Shown: piece after piece, positions 1-8,275 of the stretch
How the letters are laid out: every line of letters starts with the position of its first letter
Position numbering within the stretch: the first letter of the stretch is position 1
Assembly: GCA_016875225.1 (NCBI GenBank)
Contig: VGRW01000015.1
Coordinates: forward strand, 1 to 60,514
From: Deltaproteobacteria bacterium
GTDB taxonomy: Bacteria; Myxococcota_A; UBA9160; SZUA-336
DNA: 60,514 nucleotides
Direction: 5' to 3'
Program-made: the position numbers and the translations under genes
Notes under the pieces: model-generated
What the model saw: the letters and a program-made list of their open reading frames with translations, nothing else
Database searches by the model: none
What the model was told of the DNA's origin: nothing

Positions 1-442
1 CCACGTGATGGTTCGTGACGATGTAGCCGTCCGCGGAGATCACGAAGCCGCTGCCCATGCTCGGAACCCGGAACTCGCGAGGCGCCTGGGACCGGGGCGA
101 CCCGCGCCGGCCGGGCCGCCCGAAGATGTCGGGAAAGCCCGGAAACGGAAATCCGGGCAGCGGCGACGGCTGTCGCACCACCGTCTTCGACGTGTGCACG
201 TTCACGACCCCGGGCGCGACCTCGAGCGCGAGCTTCGCGATGCGCGAGTGCGGCTCGCCGGGCTCGCCCTCGATCGGGCCTTCCTCCCAGAACCGACCCG
301 CGGCGGGCGACCCGCCGAGCGCGGGGGGCGGCGTCGCGCTCTGCGTCGACGGCGCGCCCGGCCATACGCCGGAACGGATCAGCAGGAATGCGGCGACCAC
401 GCCGAGCGCCGCGCCGATACCGATCTTCGCTGCTCTGGCCAC
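1..442 (-). CDS. HtrA/DegP-type trypsin-like serine protease, N-terminal part
   Basis: Partial gene; its 3' part lies outside the window. The GTG start is preceded by a GGGAGGA ribosome site. The product opens with a membrane-anchor or signal segment (VARAAKIGIGAALGVVAAFL), then a Pro/Gly-rich linker (PLPGFPFPGFPDIFGR), then the start of the protease fold: GSGFVIS.DGYIVTNHHV, where the final His is the first catalytic triad residue. This order is typical of DegP/MucD periplasmic proteases that handle misfolded envelope proteins. Ser, Asp and any PDZ domains are not visible. It is divergent from the enoyl-CoA hydratase at 555. Confidence 0.88.
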   Translation of the reverse strand, partial: MARAAKIGIGAALGVVAAFLLIRSGVWPGAPSTQSATPPPALGGSPAAGRFWEEGPIEGEPGEPHSRIAKLALEVAPGVVNVHTSKTVVRQPSPLPGFPFPGFPDIFGRPGRRGSPRSQAPREFRVPSMGSGFVISADGYIVTNHHV

Positions 443-470
443 GAGTCCTCCCGCCTGGTCGCGCTCCGCC

Positions 471-476
471 AGCGTA
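471..476 (-). promoter_or_regulatory. candidate -10 box TACGCT for the HtrA gene
   Basis: A TAnnnT hexamer 28 nt before the GTG start. It leaves room for a short leader carrying the GGGAGGA site. It fits the recurrent TAnnnT pattern of this window. No convincing -35 is seen. Confidence 0.3.
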
Positions 477-554
477 GCGAGCGCGCGCGCGCTCGACATC
501 TCTTCGGCTTGCGTCGATGATGCGGGCCGAACGGATCCTGCGCAGGAGTCGGAA

Positions 555-1319
555 ATGGTCGTCGAGTTCGAAACGGATCAGCGCCTCGCCATCATCACGC
601 TCAACCGACCCGAGGCGCGAAACGCCGTGAACGGCGACGTGGCGCAGGGCTTGGAGGCCGCGCTCGATCGCTACGAGGCCGACCCGGATCTCTGGGCCGC
701 GATCCTGACCGCGAACGGGAAGGCGTTCTGCGCGGGCGCCGATCTGAAGGAGATCGCGGCCGGCCGGGCTCAGCTGCTCACCACCGCGAAGGGTGGGTTC
801 GCGGGCATCGTGAGCCGCGCGCGGACCAAGCCGCTGATCGCGGCCATCGCGGGGAGCGCGCTCGCCGGCGGGACCGAGATCGCGCTCGCCTGCGACCTGA
901 TCGTCTGCTCCGAGGAGACGGTGTTCGGGCTGCCGGAGGTGAAGCGCTCGCTCGTCGCCGGCGCGGGCGGCCTGTTCCGCCTGCCGCGCGCGATCGGCAT
1001 GGCGCCCGCGCTCGAGGTGATCATGACGGGCGATCCGCTCCCCGCCGCGCGCGCGCACCAGCTCGGCATGGTGAACCAGGTGGTGCCGACGGATCAGGTG
1101 CTCGGCGCCGCGCGAGCGCTCGCGGCGCGCGTGATCGCGAATGCGCCGCTGGCCGTGCGAGCGAGCCGCGCGATCGCGCTGCGCGCGTTCGTCGACGACG
1201 ACCCGGAGCTGTTCCGCGCCAGCGGCGTGGGTTTCGCCGAGATCGCGAACACGGAGGACTTCAAGGAGGGGCCGCGCGCCTTCATCGAGAAGCGCGCGCC
1301 CCGCTGGACGGGCAGATGA
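555..1319 (+). CDS. Enoyl-CoA hydratase/isomerase family protein
   Basis: A 254-residue crotonase-fold enzyme acting on acyl-CoA thioesters. Visible family features are the N-terminal strand LAIITLNRPEARNAV, the oxyanion-hole segment KAFCAGADLKEIA, the second oxyanion segment AGSALAGGTEIALACDL, and the C-terminal RAFIEKRAPRW. ATG 555 is chosen because AGGAG lies 6-7 nt upstream; an in-frame extension to 57 runs into the divergent HtrA gene and is not protein-like. The stop overlaps the next hydratase by ATGA, so the two are translationally coupled. The exact substrate cannot be read from sequence. Confidence 0.93.
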   Translation: MVVEFETDQRLAIITLNRPEARNAVNGDVAQGLEAALDRYEADPDLWAAILTANGKAFCAGADLKEIAAGRAQLLTTAKGGFAGIVSRARTKPLIAAIAGSALAGGTEIALACDLIVCSEETVFGLPEVKRSLVAGAGGLFRLPRAIGMAPALEVIMTGDPLPAARAHQLGMVNQVVPTDQVLGAARALAARVIANAPLAVRASRAIALRAFVDDDPELFRASGVGFAEIANTEDFKEGPRAFIEKRAPRWTGR

Positions 1320-2113
1320 CCGCGTCCCCGTTCGTGCTGCGCTCGCTCGACGACGACGGCGTTCTGCTGCTCACGCTGAATCGCCCCGAGAAGAAGAACG
1401 CCTTCAACGAGGCGCAGTGGGATGCGCTGGCTCGCGCTCTCGACGAAGCGCGAGCGGACCCGCAGGTGGCCGTGGCGGTGCTCACGGGCGCGGGCGAGAA
1501 TTTCTCGTCCGGCGTCGACCTGTCCTCGTTCACGGGGGAGCGCCCGCCGCCGCGCGCCGACGGGAAGGCGAGCGCGTTCTTCGCCTGCGTCGACGCGGTG
1601 TTCGCCTTCGACAAGCCGCTGCTCGCAGCCGTCTGCGGGGTCGCGGTCGGCGGCGGCGCCACGCTCGCGATCGCATCGGACGTCGTCTACGTCGGCGAGA
1701 GTCTGCGCATGCGGCTGCCGTTCGCGAACCTCGGCCTGGTTCCGGAGATCGCGAGCAGCTACACGCTGCAGGCGGCGATCGGGCGCCAGCGCGCGAGCGA
1801 GCTGATGTTCACCGCCGAGTGGATCGACGCCGCGCGCGCGGTCGAGGTCGGCATCGCCGCCCGCCGCCACCCCGACGCCAAGCTTCTCGACGAGACGCTC
1901 GCCAAGGCGCGCGAGATCGCGCAGTGGCCGGTCTCGGGGCTGCGGGCGATCAAGCAGACGCTTCAGGCCGCGCATCGACCTGGAATCGAAGCCGCGCGCA
2001 AGATCGAGGACGAGCTCATGCTCCGGCTGGCGGGGTCGCCAGAGAACGTCGAGGCGGTGACGGCGTTCATGCAGAAGCGCCGCCCCGACTTCAAGCAGTT
2101 CAGGAGGCGCTAG
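1316..2113 (+). CDS. Enoyl-CoA hydratase/isomerase family protein (second of tandem pair)
   Basis: A 265-residue crotonase-superfamily protein, divergent from its upstream partner. The core reads VLLLTLNRPEKKNAF, ENFSSGVDLSSF (oxyanion segment with Ser-Gly in place of the usual Cys-Ala-Gly) and CGVAVGGGATLAIASDVV. The C-terminus FMQKRRPDFKQF matches the family tail. It starts inside the stop codon of the preceding hydratase (ATGA). Two non-identical crotonases in tandem suggest a hydratase plus an isomerase or a second hydratase of one CoA-ester pathway (inference). Its 3' end overlaps the convergent hydrolase gene by 14 bp. Confidence 0.92.
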   Translation: MTASPFVLRSLDDDGVLLLTLNRPEKKNAFNEAQWDALARALDEARADPQVAVAVLTGAGENFSSGVDLSSFTGERPPPRADGKASAFFACVDAVFAFDKPLLAAVCGVAVGGGATLAIASDVVYVGESLRMRLPFANLGLVPEIASSYTLQAAIGRQRASELMFTAEWIDAARAVEVGIAARRHPDAKLLDETLAKAREIAQWPVSGLRAIKQTLQAAHRPGIEAARKIEDELMLRLAGSPENVEAVTAFMQKRRPDFKQFRRR

Positions 2114-3014
2114 CCTCCGCCTCGATCTGCGCCGCGATCCGATCCGGGATCTCCATCGGCAGGAAGTGCGTGTGCTCGGCGAGGTGGACGTCGCGCCCGA
2201 TCCGGAACTCGGCCGCGAGACCCGGCCAGGTCGGAGAGCTCGAGAAGTCCATGATCGTCCGGTTCTCCGGCGGTCGCTTCGCGCGCAGCACCAGCACCGG
2301 AATCCGCAGCGCGCGAACGCTCTCGTGCACGCGCGCGTTGGTCATGCTCGTCATGTAGATGCTCGCCTCCGTTTCTGGCGGGCAAGCCAGCCGGAAGCCG
2401 TGGCCGTCGGGCTCGGGCAGCAGTCCGTACCTGCAGTAGTCGTCCAGCGCCTCGGGGTGGAACACCGAGTACGGCGGGCGATCTCGAAAGCGCTCGATCA
2501 TCTCCTCGGGACTCTCGAAGTGGCGCTTCCGCTTGGCCGCGGGATGCGGCTCGCCGCCTTCGCTCGGGATGCGCCAACCGCCCACGCCGTAGTCGGAGGG
2601 CGAGGCGATCACGGGATCGACGAGCACGAGCCTGCGGAACCGCTCGGGACACGCGGCGGCCGCCTCGACCATCGCGTGGCCTCCCATCGAGTGCCCCACG
2701 CCGACCACGTCGCGGAGATCGAGCGAGGCGACGAACCCGGCCAGATCCTCGCCAAACACCTTCCAGTGCACGATCTCGGTGACCTCGCTTCGTCCGTGGC
2801 CGCGCTGGTCGAGCGCGATCACGTGGCGGGCGCCGAGCCGTCGGATCACCGCATCCCAGCAGCGCGCGTGGAAGCCCGTGGCGTGCGCGAAGAGCAGCGT
2901 CGGGCCGCGGCCGCGCTCCGACCGTCCCCACTCGAAGTAGCAGAGCTCGATTCCATTCGCGCGCACGCGCTTCTCCGCGGGGGCGTGGCGCTCGGGCAGG
3001 TCGGCCAGGTTCAT
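2100..3014 (-). CDS. Alpha/beta hydrolase
   Basis: A 304-residue serine hydrolase. It carries the oxyanion motif FAHATGFHARCWD, the turn DQRGHGRSE, the nucleophile elbow GHSMGG and a late His in HTHFLPME that closes the triad. ATG 3014 is chosen for the GGAG site 6 nt upstream; longer in-frame starts give Arg-rich, non-homologous sequence. It resembles the hydrolase at 58733 along most of its length, including the LxxxDPVI stretch after the elbow and the YCRYG/YLRYA cap segment, so the two are probably paralogues. Both sit beside enoyl-CoA hydratases. The substrate is unknown. Confidence 0.9.
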   Translation of the reverse strand: MNLADLPERHAPAEKRVRANGIELCYFEWGRSERGRGPTLLFAHATGFHARCWDAVIRRLGARHVIALDQRGHGRSEVTEIVHWKVFGEDLAGFVASLDLRDVVGVGHSMGGHAMVEAAAACPERFRRLVLVDPVIASPSDYGVGGWRIPSEGGEPHPAAKRKRHFESPEEMIERFRDRPPYSVFHPEALDDYCRYGLLPEPDGHGFRLACPPETEASIYMTSMTNARVHESVRALRIPVLVLRAKRPPENRTIMDFSSSPTWPGLAAEFRIGRDVHLAEHTHFLPMEIPDRIAAQIEAEASAS

Positions 3015-3164
3015 CGAGAGCTCCAGCAGCGGTTGAGCGGATCGCGGGCGCCTGCCCCACGGTGACGCGGAGCGTTTTGGTGGTAGCGAAGCCGTTCGAG
3101 GCGCGCATGCGCGCGAGCGGAGATCTCCACCGCGGGCAGCGTTCACGACGAGCCGGCGCCCGCC

Positions 3165-4256
3165 TCAGCGATCCCAGGACGCCACCGCGTCGAGCGACGC
3201 GTCCAGCAGCGCTGCTCCCTGCTCCAGCGACCGGCTCTCCCAACTTCTGTCGTCCGGAGTGAAGCAGCAGCGGTACCGCCAGACGATCTCCGCGTGGGCC
3301 GGGTCGGCGCGATTCCCGTGACGGTGCACCCAGTGCTCCAGAAAAGTCGCCGAGAGCTGCTCGGCATCCGGAACCGTGCCGAACTCAGCGGACGACGACA
3401 CACAATCGGCGTTCGGAAACAGCCCGGCCAGGCCGTTGGCGATCTGGCCCGATTTCAGGCCGGTCGTCGCCTCGGGGTTCCCGGCGGTGGCCTCGACGGT
3501 CCCGACTCCGAGACGGGCGAGGAAACGGGTCTGCGCCGACTCGGACGGCTGGTCCGAGAGCAGCGTCAGTGTCCCGCGCGGACCGTGACCCGTGTGCAGA
3601 TCGATGGTGAGCAGGCGCTCCACCACCCGGAGTCGATCGCGCACGAGGCCTTCGACGATGGCGGTCGACTCCTCCGTCCGTTCGCCGCCGAAGTGCAGTC
3701 CGTCGGGGTGGCGGTACTGGCCCAGCGTGATGCCGTCGCGCACCCAGCCCACGCCACGCGATCGGACCAGCGCAAACACCGAGTTCATCAGATCCTCGAG
3801 CGACGGCAGCTCGGCTGAATCCGGACACGCGAGCGCGTGCAGCTCGTCGTAGGCGTCGTTCCGGGTCGGCAGCGTGACGCTGCGCCGCCAGTTCCGGTTG
3901 AGATCGACATTCGACTCGTTCTGGCGCCTCGACCACGCCATCCCCCAGGGATTGACCGCATGCAGCATCAGGACCGCCATGTCCGGCGGCAGCGATCGCG
4001 GCTCGAGTCGGCGCAGCAGGTCGGTCTGAATGGCGGAGCCGACGAAGCCCTCTACGCCGTGCACCCCCGACATCACCACCAGCGCCCGCCGCGGGCTGGC
4101 AGCGCCCAGCAGAAGCGAATCGACCCCGAGCTGCTGCTGGTCCGGCCCGCGAGCGGCGATCGGGTGGCGCGTCACCGTCGCTCCCGCCTCGCGGGCGGCG
4201 AGCTCGAAGCGAGCCCGGCACTCGGTCCAAGTCAGCGGAAGTCGGCAATGAATCAC
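3165..4256 (-). CDS. DUF2817 (M14-like) zinc carboxypeptidase-fold protein
   Basis: A 363-residue protein of the DUF2817 family, a branch of the zinc carboxypeptidase fold. Visible signatures are VMSGVHGVEGFVGSA (His and Glu of an HxxE-type metal site), MLHAVNPWGMAWSRR followed by NESNVDLNRN, and IDLHTGHGPRGT with a third candidate metal-binding His. No signal peptide is seen, so a cytoplasmic location is likely. The GTG start overlaps the TGA of a 9-codon upstream ORF (GTGA). The substrate is not known for the family; a peptidase or amidohydrolase activity is only inferred. Confidence 0.87.
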   Translation of the reverse strand: MIHCRLPLTWTECRARFELAAREAGATVTRHPIAARGPDQQQLGVDSLLLGAASPRRALVVMSGVHGVEGFVGSAIQTDLLRRLEPRSLPPDMAVLMLHAVNPWGMAWSRRQNESNVDLNRNWRRSVTLPTRNDAYDELHALACPDSAELPSLEDLMNSVFALVRSRGVGWVRDGITLGQYRHPDGLHFGGERTEESTAIVEGLVRDRLRVVERLLTIDLHTGHGPRGTLTLLSDQPSESAQTRFLARLGVGTVEATAGNPEATTGLKSGQIANGLAGLFPNADCVSSSAEFGTVPDAEQLSATFLEHWVHRHGNRADPAHAEIVWRYRCCFTPDDRSWESRSLEQGAALLDASLDAVASWDR

Positions 4257-4282
4257 GCGTCGTCCTCGAGGAACTCGTCCAT
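4253..4282 (-). other. possible 9-codon leader ORF before the DUF2817 gene
   Basis: An ATG at 4282 opens MDEFLEDDA and stops at TGA 4255-4253, which overlaps the GTG start of the DUF2817 gene (GTGA). A TAnnnT box lies 8 nt before this ATG. It could be a translated, coupled leader peptide, or the ATG could be incidental. Confidence 0.3.
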
Positions 4283-4290
4283 TCGGCTCC

Positions 4291-4296
4291 AGCCTA
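4291..4296 (-). promoter_or_regulatory. candidate -10 box TAGGCT
   Basis: A TAnnnT box 8 nt before ATG 4282. That is the same spacing as in other apparently leaderless starts in this window. It would begin transcription at or next to the leader-ORF ATG. Confidence 0.35.
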
Positions 4297-4346
4297 GCCG
4301 CTCACAGGCGCGCACGCGCAGCCGCCGGTGCGACATCGGTCCGTGT

Positions 4347-4352
4347 TAGCCT
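4347..4352 (+). promoter_or_regulatory. candidate -10 box TAGCCT for the amidase
   Basis: A TAnnnT box 7 nt before ATG 4360. There is no Shine-Dalgarno sequence, so transcription would start at about the ATG. It is divergent from the box at 4291-4296. Confidence 0.4.
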
Positions 4353-4359
4353 CGTGCGC

Positions 4360-5802
4360 ATGACCACCGACCTGACCTGGCTGGACGCCGTGGGCCACGC
4401 CGAGCTCGTCGCGAGCGGCAAGGCCTCGCCGCGCGAGCTCGTCGACGCGGCGATCGCGCGCATCGAGAAGCTCGACGGTCGCCTGAACGCGGTCGTCACC
4501 CCGCTCTACGAGAAGGCGCGCGCGGAGGCCTCAGGTGCGCTGCCGAACGGGCCGTTCAAGGGGGTGCCGTTCCTGATGAAGGATCTCGTCGCCGCACGCG
4601 CGGGGGATCCGATCTACAACGGCAATCGGGTCATGAAGGCGATGGACCTGCGTTCGCCGATCACGGCCTACCTCGCGCAGCGCTACGTCGAGGCCGGCCT
4701 GATCGTGCTCGGCAAGAGCGCGACGCCGGAGTTCGGACTCCAACCGACCACGGAAGCGGTCGCGTACGGCGCCACTCACAATCCCTGGGACCTCTCGCGC
4801 TCGCCCGGCGGATCGAGCGGCGGCGCGGGCGCGGCCGTCGCCTCGGGAATGGTGCCGATCGGCCACGGCGGGGACGGTGGAGGATCGATCCGCATTCCCG
4901 CGAGCGCCTGCGGCCTGGTCGGCTTGAAGCCCTCGCGCGGCCGGAACTCGGCCGGGCCGCTGGCGGGCGAGCTCTGGAATGGACTGGCGTGCGAGCACGT
5001 GCTGACCCGCAGCGTGCGCGACACCGCGACGGTTCTCGATGCGACCCAGGGCTACATGCCCGGTGATCCGTACGCGACGCCGGATCCGGAACGTCCGTTC
5101 GCGGAAGAGGCGCGCCGTGCCCCTGGCAAGCTGCGGATCGCGTTCATGGATCGCTCGCCTTCGGGAATCGCGCCCGTCCACGCCGACTGTCGCGCCGCGG
5201 TACACGATGCGGCGAGGCTGCTCGAGTCACTCGGTCACACCGTCGAGCTGCGTCACCCCGAAGCGCTCGACGACCCTGGCTACGCCCGCACGCTGCTCGT
5301 GATCATCGCGAGTCAGACGGAGGCGCTGGTGGAGATCCTGTCCGGGCAGCTCGGCCGTCGAAAAGGAAGCGGCGACTTCGAGCTCTGGACCTGGGCGCTG
5401 GTCGAGGAAGGCCGCAGGCAGACCAAGCTCGACTTCATGGCCGCGGTCGAGTGGCGCAACGTGCTCTCACGCGGCTTCGGCGCGCTCTACGCCTCGGGCT
5501 ACGACCTGTTCCTGACTCCCACGCTGGGGCAGCCGCCGAGTCCGCTCGGGCACTTCGCGCCTGCACCGGACGCGCCGATGGCCACCTGGAGCAAGCTGTT
5601 GGAGTTCATCCCGTTCACGCCCGCGCAGAACATCACGGGCGAGCCGGCGATCTCTCTGCCGTTGTACTGGAACGCAGCCGGCCTGCCGATCGGTGTGCAG
5701 CTCGTCGCACCCTGGGCGCGCGAGGACCTGCTGATCCGCATCGCCGCCCAGCTCGAGCAGGCGCGCCCGTGGCGGGACCGGCACCCGCCGCTCCACGCCT
5801 AG
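4360..5802 (+). CDS. Amidase (amidase signature family)
   Basis: A 480-residue amidase-signature hydrolase that cleaves C-N amide bonds. The Ser-cisSer-Lys triad is visible: K74 in PFLMKDLV, cis-Ser S153 in PGGSSGGAG, and nucleophile S176 in GGDGGGSIRIPA. The C-terminal half has FLTPTLGQPP and ITGEPAISLPLYW, as in family members. No signal peptide. ATG 4360 is preferred over the GTG two codons upstream because a TAnnnT box sits 7 nt away and no ribosome site exists. The GatA role is unlikely, since gatB/gatC are not adjacent; the substrate is unknown. Its stop lies 1 bp from the convergent mutase gene's end. Confidence 0.92.
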   Translation: MTTDLTWLDAVGHAELVASGKASPRELVDAAIARIEKLDGRLNAVVTPLYEKARAEASGALPNGPFKGVPFLMKDLVAARAGDPIYNGNRVMKAMDLRSPITAYLAQRYVEAGLIVLGKSATPEFGLQPTTEAVAYGATHNPWDLSRSPGGSSGGAGAAVASGMVPIGHGGDGGGSIRIPASACGLVGLKPSRGRNSAGPLAGELWNGLACEHVLTRSVRDTATVLDATQGYMPGDPYATPDPERPFAEEARRAPGKLRIAFMDRSPSGIAPVHADCRAAVHDAARLLESLGHTVELRHPEALDDPGYARTLLVIIASQTEALVEILSGQLGRRKGSGDFELWTWALVEEGRRQTKLDFMAAVEWRNVLSRGFGALYASGYDLFLTPTLGQPPSPLGHFAPAPDAPMATWSKLLEFIPFTPAQNITGEPAISLPLYWNAAGLPIGVQLVAPWAREDLLIRIAAQLEQARPWRDRHPPLHA

Positions 5803-5803
5803 C

Positions 5804-6217
5804 TCAGGGCGAGCGCTGGTGGTCGGCCGCGAGTCTCCCGACGGTCTCGACGATTCGCGCCGGGTCGGCGGCGGGGCCGAACGCGGCCGCGACGCCGCGC
5901 GCCTGCACCGCGGTCGCGTCGCCCGGGGTGATCACGGAGCCGCCCAGGACGATCGGCACGTCCAGGTCGAGGGCGCGAAGTCGGTCGAAGAGCTCGTCGA
6001 GATACTCGAGATACTCCCACGAGTGACAGGAGAGGCCGATCACGTCGACGCCCTCCTGCAGGGCGGCCGCGGCGATGCCCTCGGGCAGATTGAAGCGGCC
6101 CAGGTAGACGACCTCCATTCCCGCGTCCCGGAGCAGGCGCGCGACCGCGATCGCGCCGGCCTCGTGCTGGTCCATGCCGAGCATGCCGAGCAGGACGCGT
6201 GGCGCCGGGGACGCCAT
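5804..6217 (-). CDS. Acyl-CoA mutase small subunit, cobalamin-binding
   Basis: A 137-residue B12-binding domain that carries adenosylcobalamin for the large subunit encoded just upstream. The DxHxxG motif (D16, H18, G21) supplies the lower-axial His ligand. The later GG of VPIVLGGSVITPGD matches the dimethylbenzimidazole-pocket turn. The usual SxL motif is replaced by GLSCHS. The start overlaps the large-subunit stop by one base (TAATG), so the two are coupled. The size matches split mutases (hcmB- or icmB-like small subunits). Confidence 0.9.
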   Translation of the reverse strand: MASPAPRVLLGMLGMDQHEAGAIAVARLLRDAGMEVVYLGRFNLPEGIAAAALQEGVDVIGLSCHSWEYLEYLDELFDRLRALDLDVPIVLGGSVITPGDATAVQARGVAAAFGPAADPARIVETVGRLAADHQRSP

Positions 6218-7914
6218 TACCCGACCGCCCGGCCGCCGGGCGAGAACGGATCGGCGGGTCGACCGTAGGCGACACGAAGCGAGGAGGCGATCTCGCCCAT
6301 GGTCGCGCCCGCCTCGAGCGCGTCGACCAAGCCCGGCATCAGATTGGCGTCGCGCCGCGCGGCGAGCGCGCCGAGCGCGGACAGGCTCTCGCTCGTCTTC
6401 AAGGCGTCGCGCGTGCTCTTGTGGTGCCGGATCTCCTCGATCCGCGCCCGGAACGGCTCGATCTTGCCCTCGACCACTTCGCGAAGCAGAACGTCTTCTT
6501 CCTCGGGGATCTGGAAGCAGTTCACGCCCACGCGCGCGAGGCTGCCGTCCGCGACCGCGCGCGCCTCGCGCTCCATCGCGTCGCGGAAGACGCCGCGGAA
6601 CCAGCCGCCGTCGACCAGCGCGGCCGGATCGCCCATCGCCTCGATCTGCGCGACTCGCGACTCGATGCGCCGCTCGATCTCGTCGGTGAGCGACTCCACG
6701 AACCACGACCCGCCCAGCGGATCCAGAACGCGTCCGGCCCGCGCCTCGAGATCGACGATCTGCTGCGTGCGCAGCGCGACCGCGTGCGCCTCCGGGCTCG
6801 GGGTGCGGAACGCCTCGTCGAACGCCGACACCTCGATCGCCTGCACACCGGAGAGTGCGAGCGCGAAGGCCTGGATCGCCCCGCGCACGATGTTGTTCAC
6901 GGGCTGCTGCGCGGTGAGAGACATGCCCGAGGTGTGAACCGTCACGTTCACCGCCAGCGAGCGCGGATCGCGTGCCCCGAACTCGTCGCGCATCATGCGG
7001 GCATGGAGCCGGCGCGTGGCGCGGATCTTGGCGATCTCCTCGAAGACGTCCATGCGGCAGTTCACCAGGAAGGCGATGCGCGGCGCGAAGCGGTCCACCG
7101 GCACGCCCCGGCGCAGCAGCTCGCGGATCAGGCCGCGGGTCTCGACGAAGCCGAAGGCCATCTCGTCCACCGCATCGAGCGCGCCGTCGCTGATGTAGTA
7201 GGTGTCCTCCAGGAAGGCGTGGAAGCGCGGCATCGTCTCGGCGCTGAATGCGATCGAGTCCGCGGCGAGCCGCAGCCGCAGCTCGAAGGGCATGTGCACC
7301 GCGTAGCCGGTGTCCTCGCAGAAATAGGGCGTCTGGATCACCGAGCCGCGCAGCCGCTCGGGCGCGACGCCGCGCCGGCGCGCGATGCACCAGAGCGCCG
7401 CGACAGTGATCGGCGCGGGCAGCGAATGAGAGAGGGTGATCTCGCCGAGCGGCAGGCCGCGGTACAGCTCGTCGAAGTCGTCGAGCCGGCAGAGCGAGAC
7501 TCCCTGCGTGCCGATCGCGTGGCGCGCGAGTGCGTGATCGGGATCCATCCAGGCCATCGTCGGCGCGTCGCCGATCACGTCGAGCCCGCTCTGCCCGTGC
7601 GCGAGCAGCTGCCGCAGCTGCGCGTTGGAGCGCGCGGGGTCTCCCTCGCCGGAGAGCTCGCGCTGGACCCAGCCGCGGCGCACCGTCGACGGCGGCCGGA
7701 CCCCGCGCGCGAAGGGATAGGCGCCCGGATCGCCTAGGCGCGAAGCGTAGTCCGAGCCAGCGAGATCTTCCGGCCGATAGAACGGCTCCACCGGTACGCC
7801 GGAGTGGGTCTGGCCCGCGGCATCCGCCGGAGGCGTCGGCTCCGGAGTGGGCGCGGCGCGGTTCACGCCGACACCATCATCCGAGCAGCGCGCGCCGCCT
7901 ATGACCGGGGTCAT
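6217..7914 (-). CDS. Divergent B12-dependent acyl-CoA mutase, large (catalytic) subunit
   Basis: A 565-residue TIM-barrel subunit of the methylmalonyl-CoA mutase family. Clear family blocks are YPFARGV, RLHARMMRDEFGA, SLTAQQPVNNIVRGAIQAFALALSG and RVLDPLGGSWFVE. Several usually fixed sites differ. The pocket Tyr/Phe that separates methylmalonyl- from isobutyryl-CoA mutases aligns to Thr77. The IQND block becomes IQTPYFCED. The catalytic His of the SGYH motif aligns to Tyr240. The carboxylate-binding Arg aligns to R215. Substrate is therefore unassigned. The start is uncertain: ATG 7914 has no ribosome site, and the first ~40 residues are low-complexity. It is coupled to the small subunit. Confidence 0.87.
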   Translation of the reverse strand: MTPVIGGARCSDDGVGVNRAAPTPEPTPPADAAGQTHSGVPVEPFYRPEDLAGSDYASRLGDPGAYPFARGVRPPSTVRRGWVQRELSGEGDPARSNAQLRQLLAHGQSGLDVIGDAPTMAWMDPDHALARHAIGTQGVSLCRLDDFDELYRGLPLGEITLSHSLPAPITVAALWCIARRRGVAPERLRGSVIQTPYFCEDTGYAVHMPFELRLRLAADSIAFSAETMPRFHAFLEDTYYISDGALDAVDEMAFGFVETRGLIRELLRRGVPVDRFAPRIAFLVNCRMDVFEEIAKIRATRRLHARMMRDEFGARDPRSLAVNVTVHTSGMSLTAQQPVNNIVRGAIQAFALALSGVQAIEVSAFDEAFRTPSPEAHAVALRTQQIVDLEARAGRVLDPLGGSWFVESLTDEIERRIESRVAQIEAMGDPAALVDGGWFRGVFRDAMEREARAVADGSLARVGVNCFQIPEEEDVLLREVVEGKIEPFRARIEEIRHHKSTRDALKTSESLSALGALAARRDANLMPGLVDALEAGATMGEIASSLRVAYGRPADPFSPGGRAVG

Positions 7915-7925
7915 AGAGCGTCGCT

Positions 7926-8002
7926 TGGCGGGGCGGACGGGACTCGAACCCGCAACTTCCGACGTGACAGGCCGGTGCTCTAACCAATTGAACTACCGCC
8001 CC
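7926..8002 (-). tRNA. tRNA-Asp (GTC)
   Basis: A cloverleaf with acceptor GGGGCGG/CCGCCCC, anticodon loop CTGTCAC (anticodon GTC) and T-loop TTCGAAC. Discriminator G and an encoded CCA end follow. It lies 12 bp upstream of the mutase large subunit on the same strand. Confidence 0.97.
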
Positions 8003-8057
8003 AAGCCGGCGATCTAGTTACCGAAGGCGCTCGAGCTTGGCAAACCCGGGCGCGGTC

Positions 8058-8129
8058 TGGGCGGAGAGGGATTCGAACCCCCGGCCCGCGCCGTGTAAAG
8101 GCGCCGCTCTACCGCTGAGCTATCCGCCC
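8058..8129 (-). tRNA. tRNA-Val (TAC)
   Basis: Acceptor GGGCGGA/TCCGCCC, anticodon stem GCGCC/GGCGC, loop TTTACAC (anticodon TAC), T-loop TTCGAAT, discriminator A. CCA is not encoded. It is 55 bp upstream of tRNA-Asp on the same strand and probably co-transcribed with it. Confidence 0.96.
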
Positions 8130-8143
8130 GGACTGATTGACTA

Positions 8144-8275
8144 CGCTCGGCTTCGCCTCGCTGCGCGCCGCTTCGCGGCTTGCCGCTCCGCGCGCGGGCG
8201 GCCGCCCGCTCCGCGCTCTCGCGTTGCCGCACCCTCGCGATTCTGGCTCATCGCGCTCGGCTTCGCCTCGCTGCG
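8144..8275. repeat. 22-bp direct repeat pair around a GC palindrome downstream of lon
   Basis: The 22-mer beginning CGCTCGGCTTCG occurs at 8144-8165 and again at 8254-8275, where the second copy abuts the lon stop codon. Between them lies a perfect 16-bp palindrome (GCGGGCGGCCGCCCGC, 8194-8209) and other GC-rich inverted segments. It may act as lon terminator or be a short intergenic repeat family. No poly-T tract is seen. Confidence 0.6.

Noticed and set aside
7926-8129. Integration (att) site at the tRNA-Asp/tRNA-Val pair or other tRNAs
   Set aside because: No integrase, no partial tRNA repeat and no mobile genes were seen next to any of the six tRNAs.
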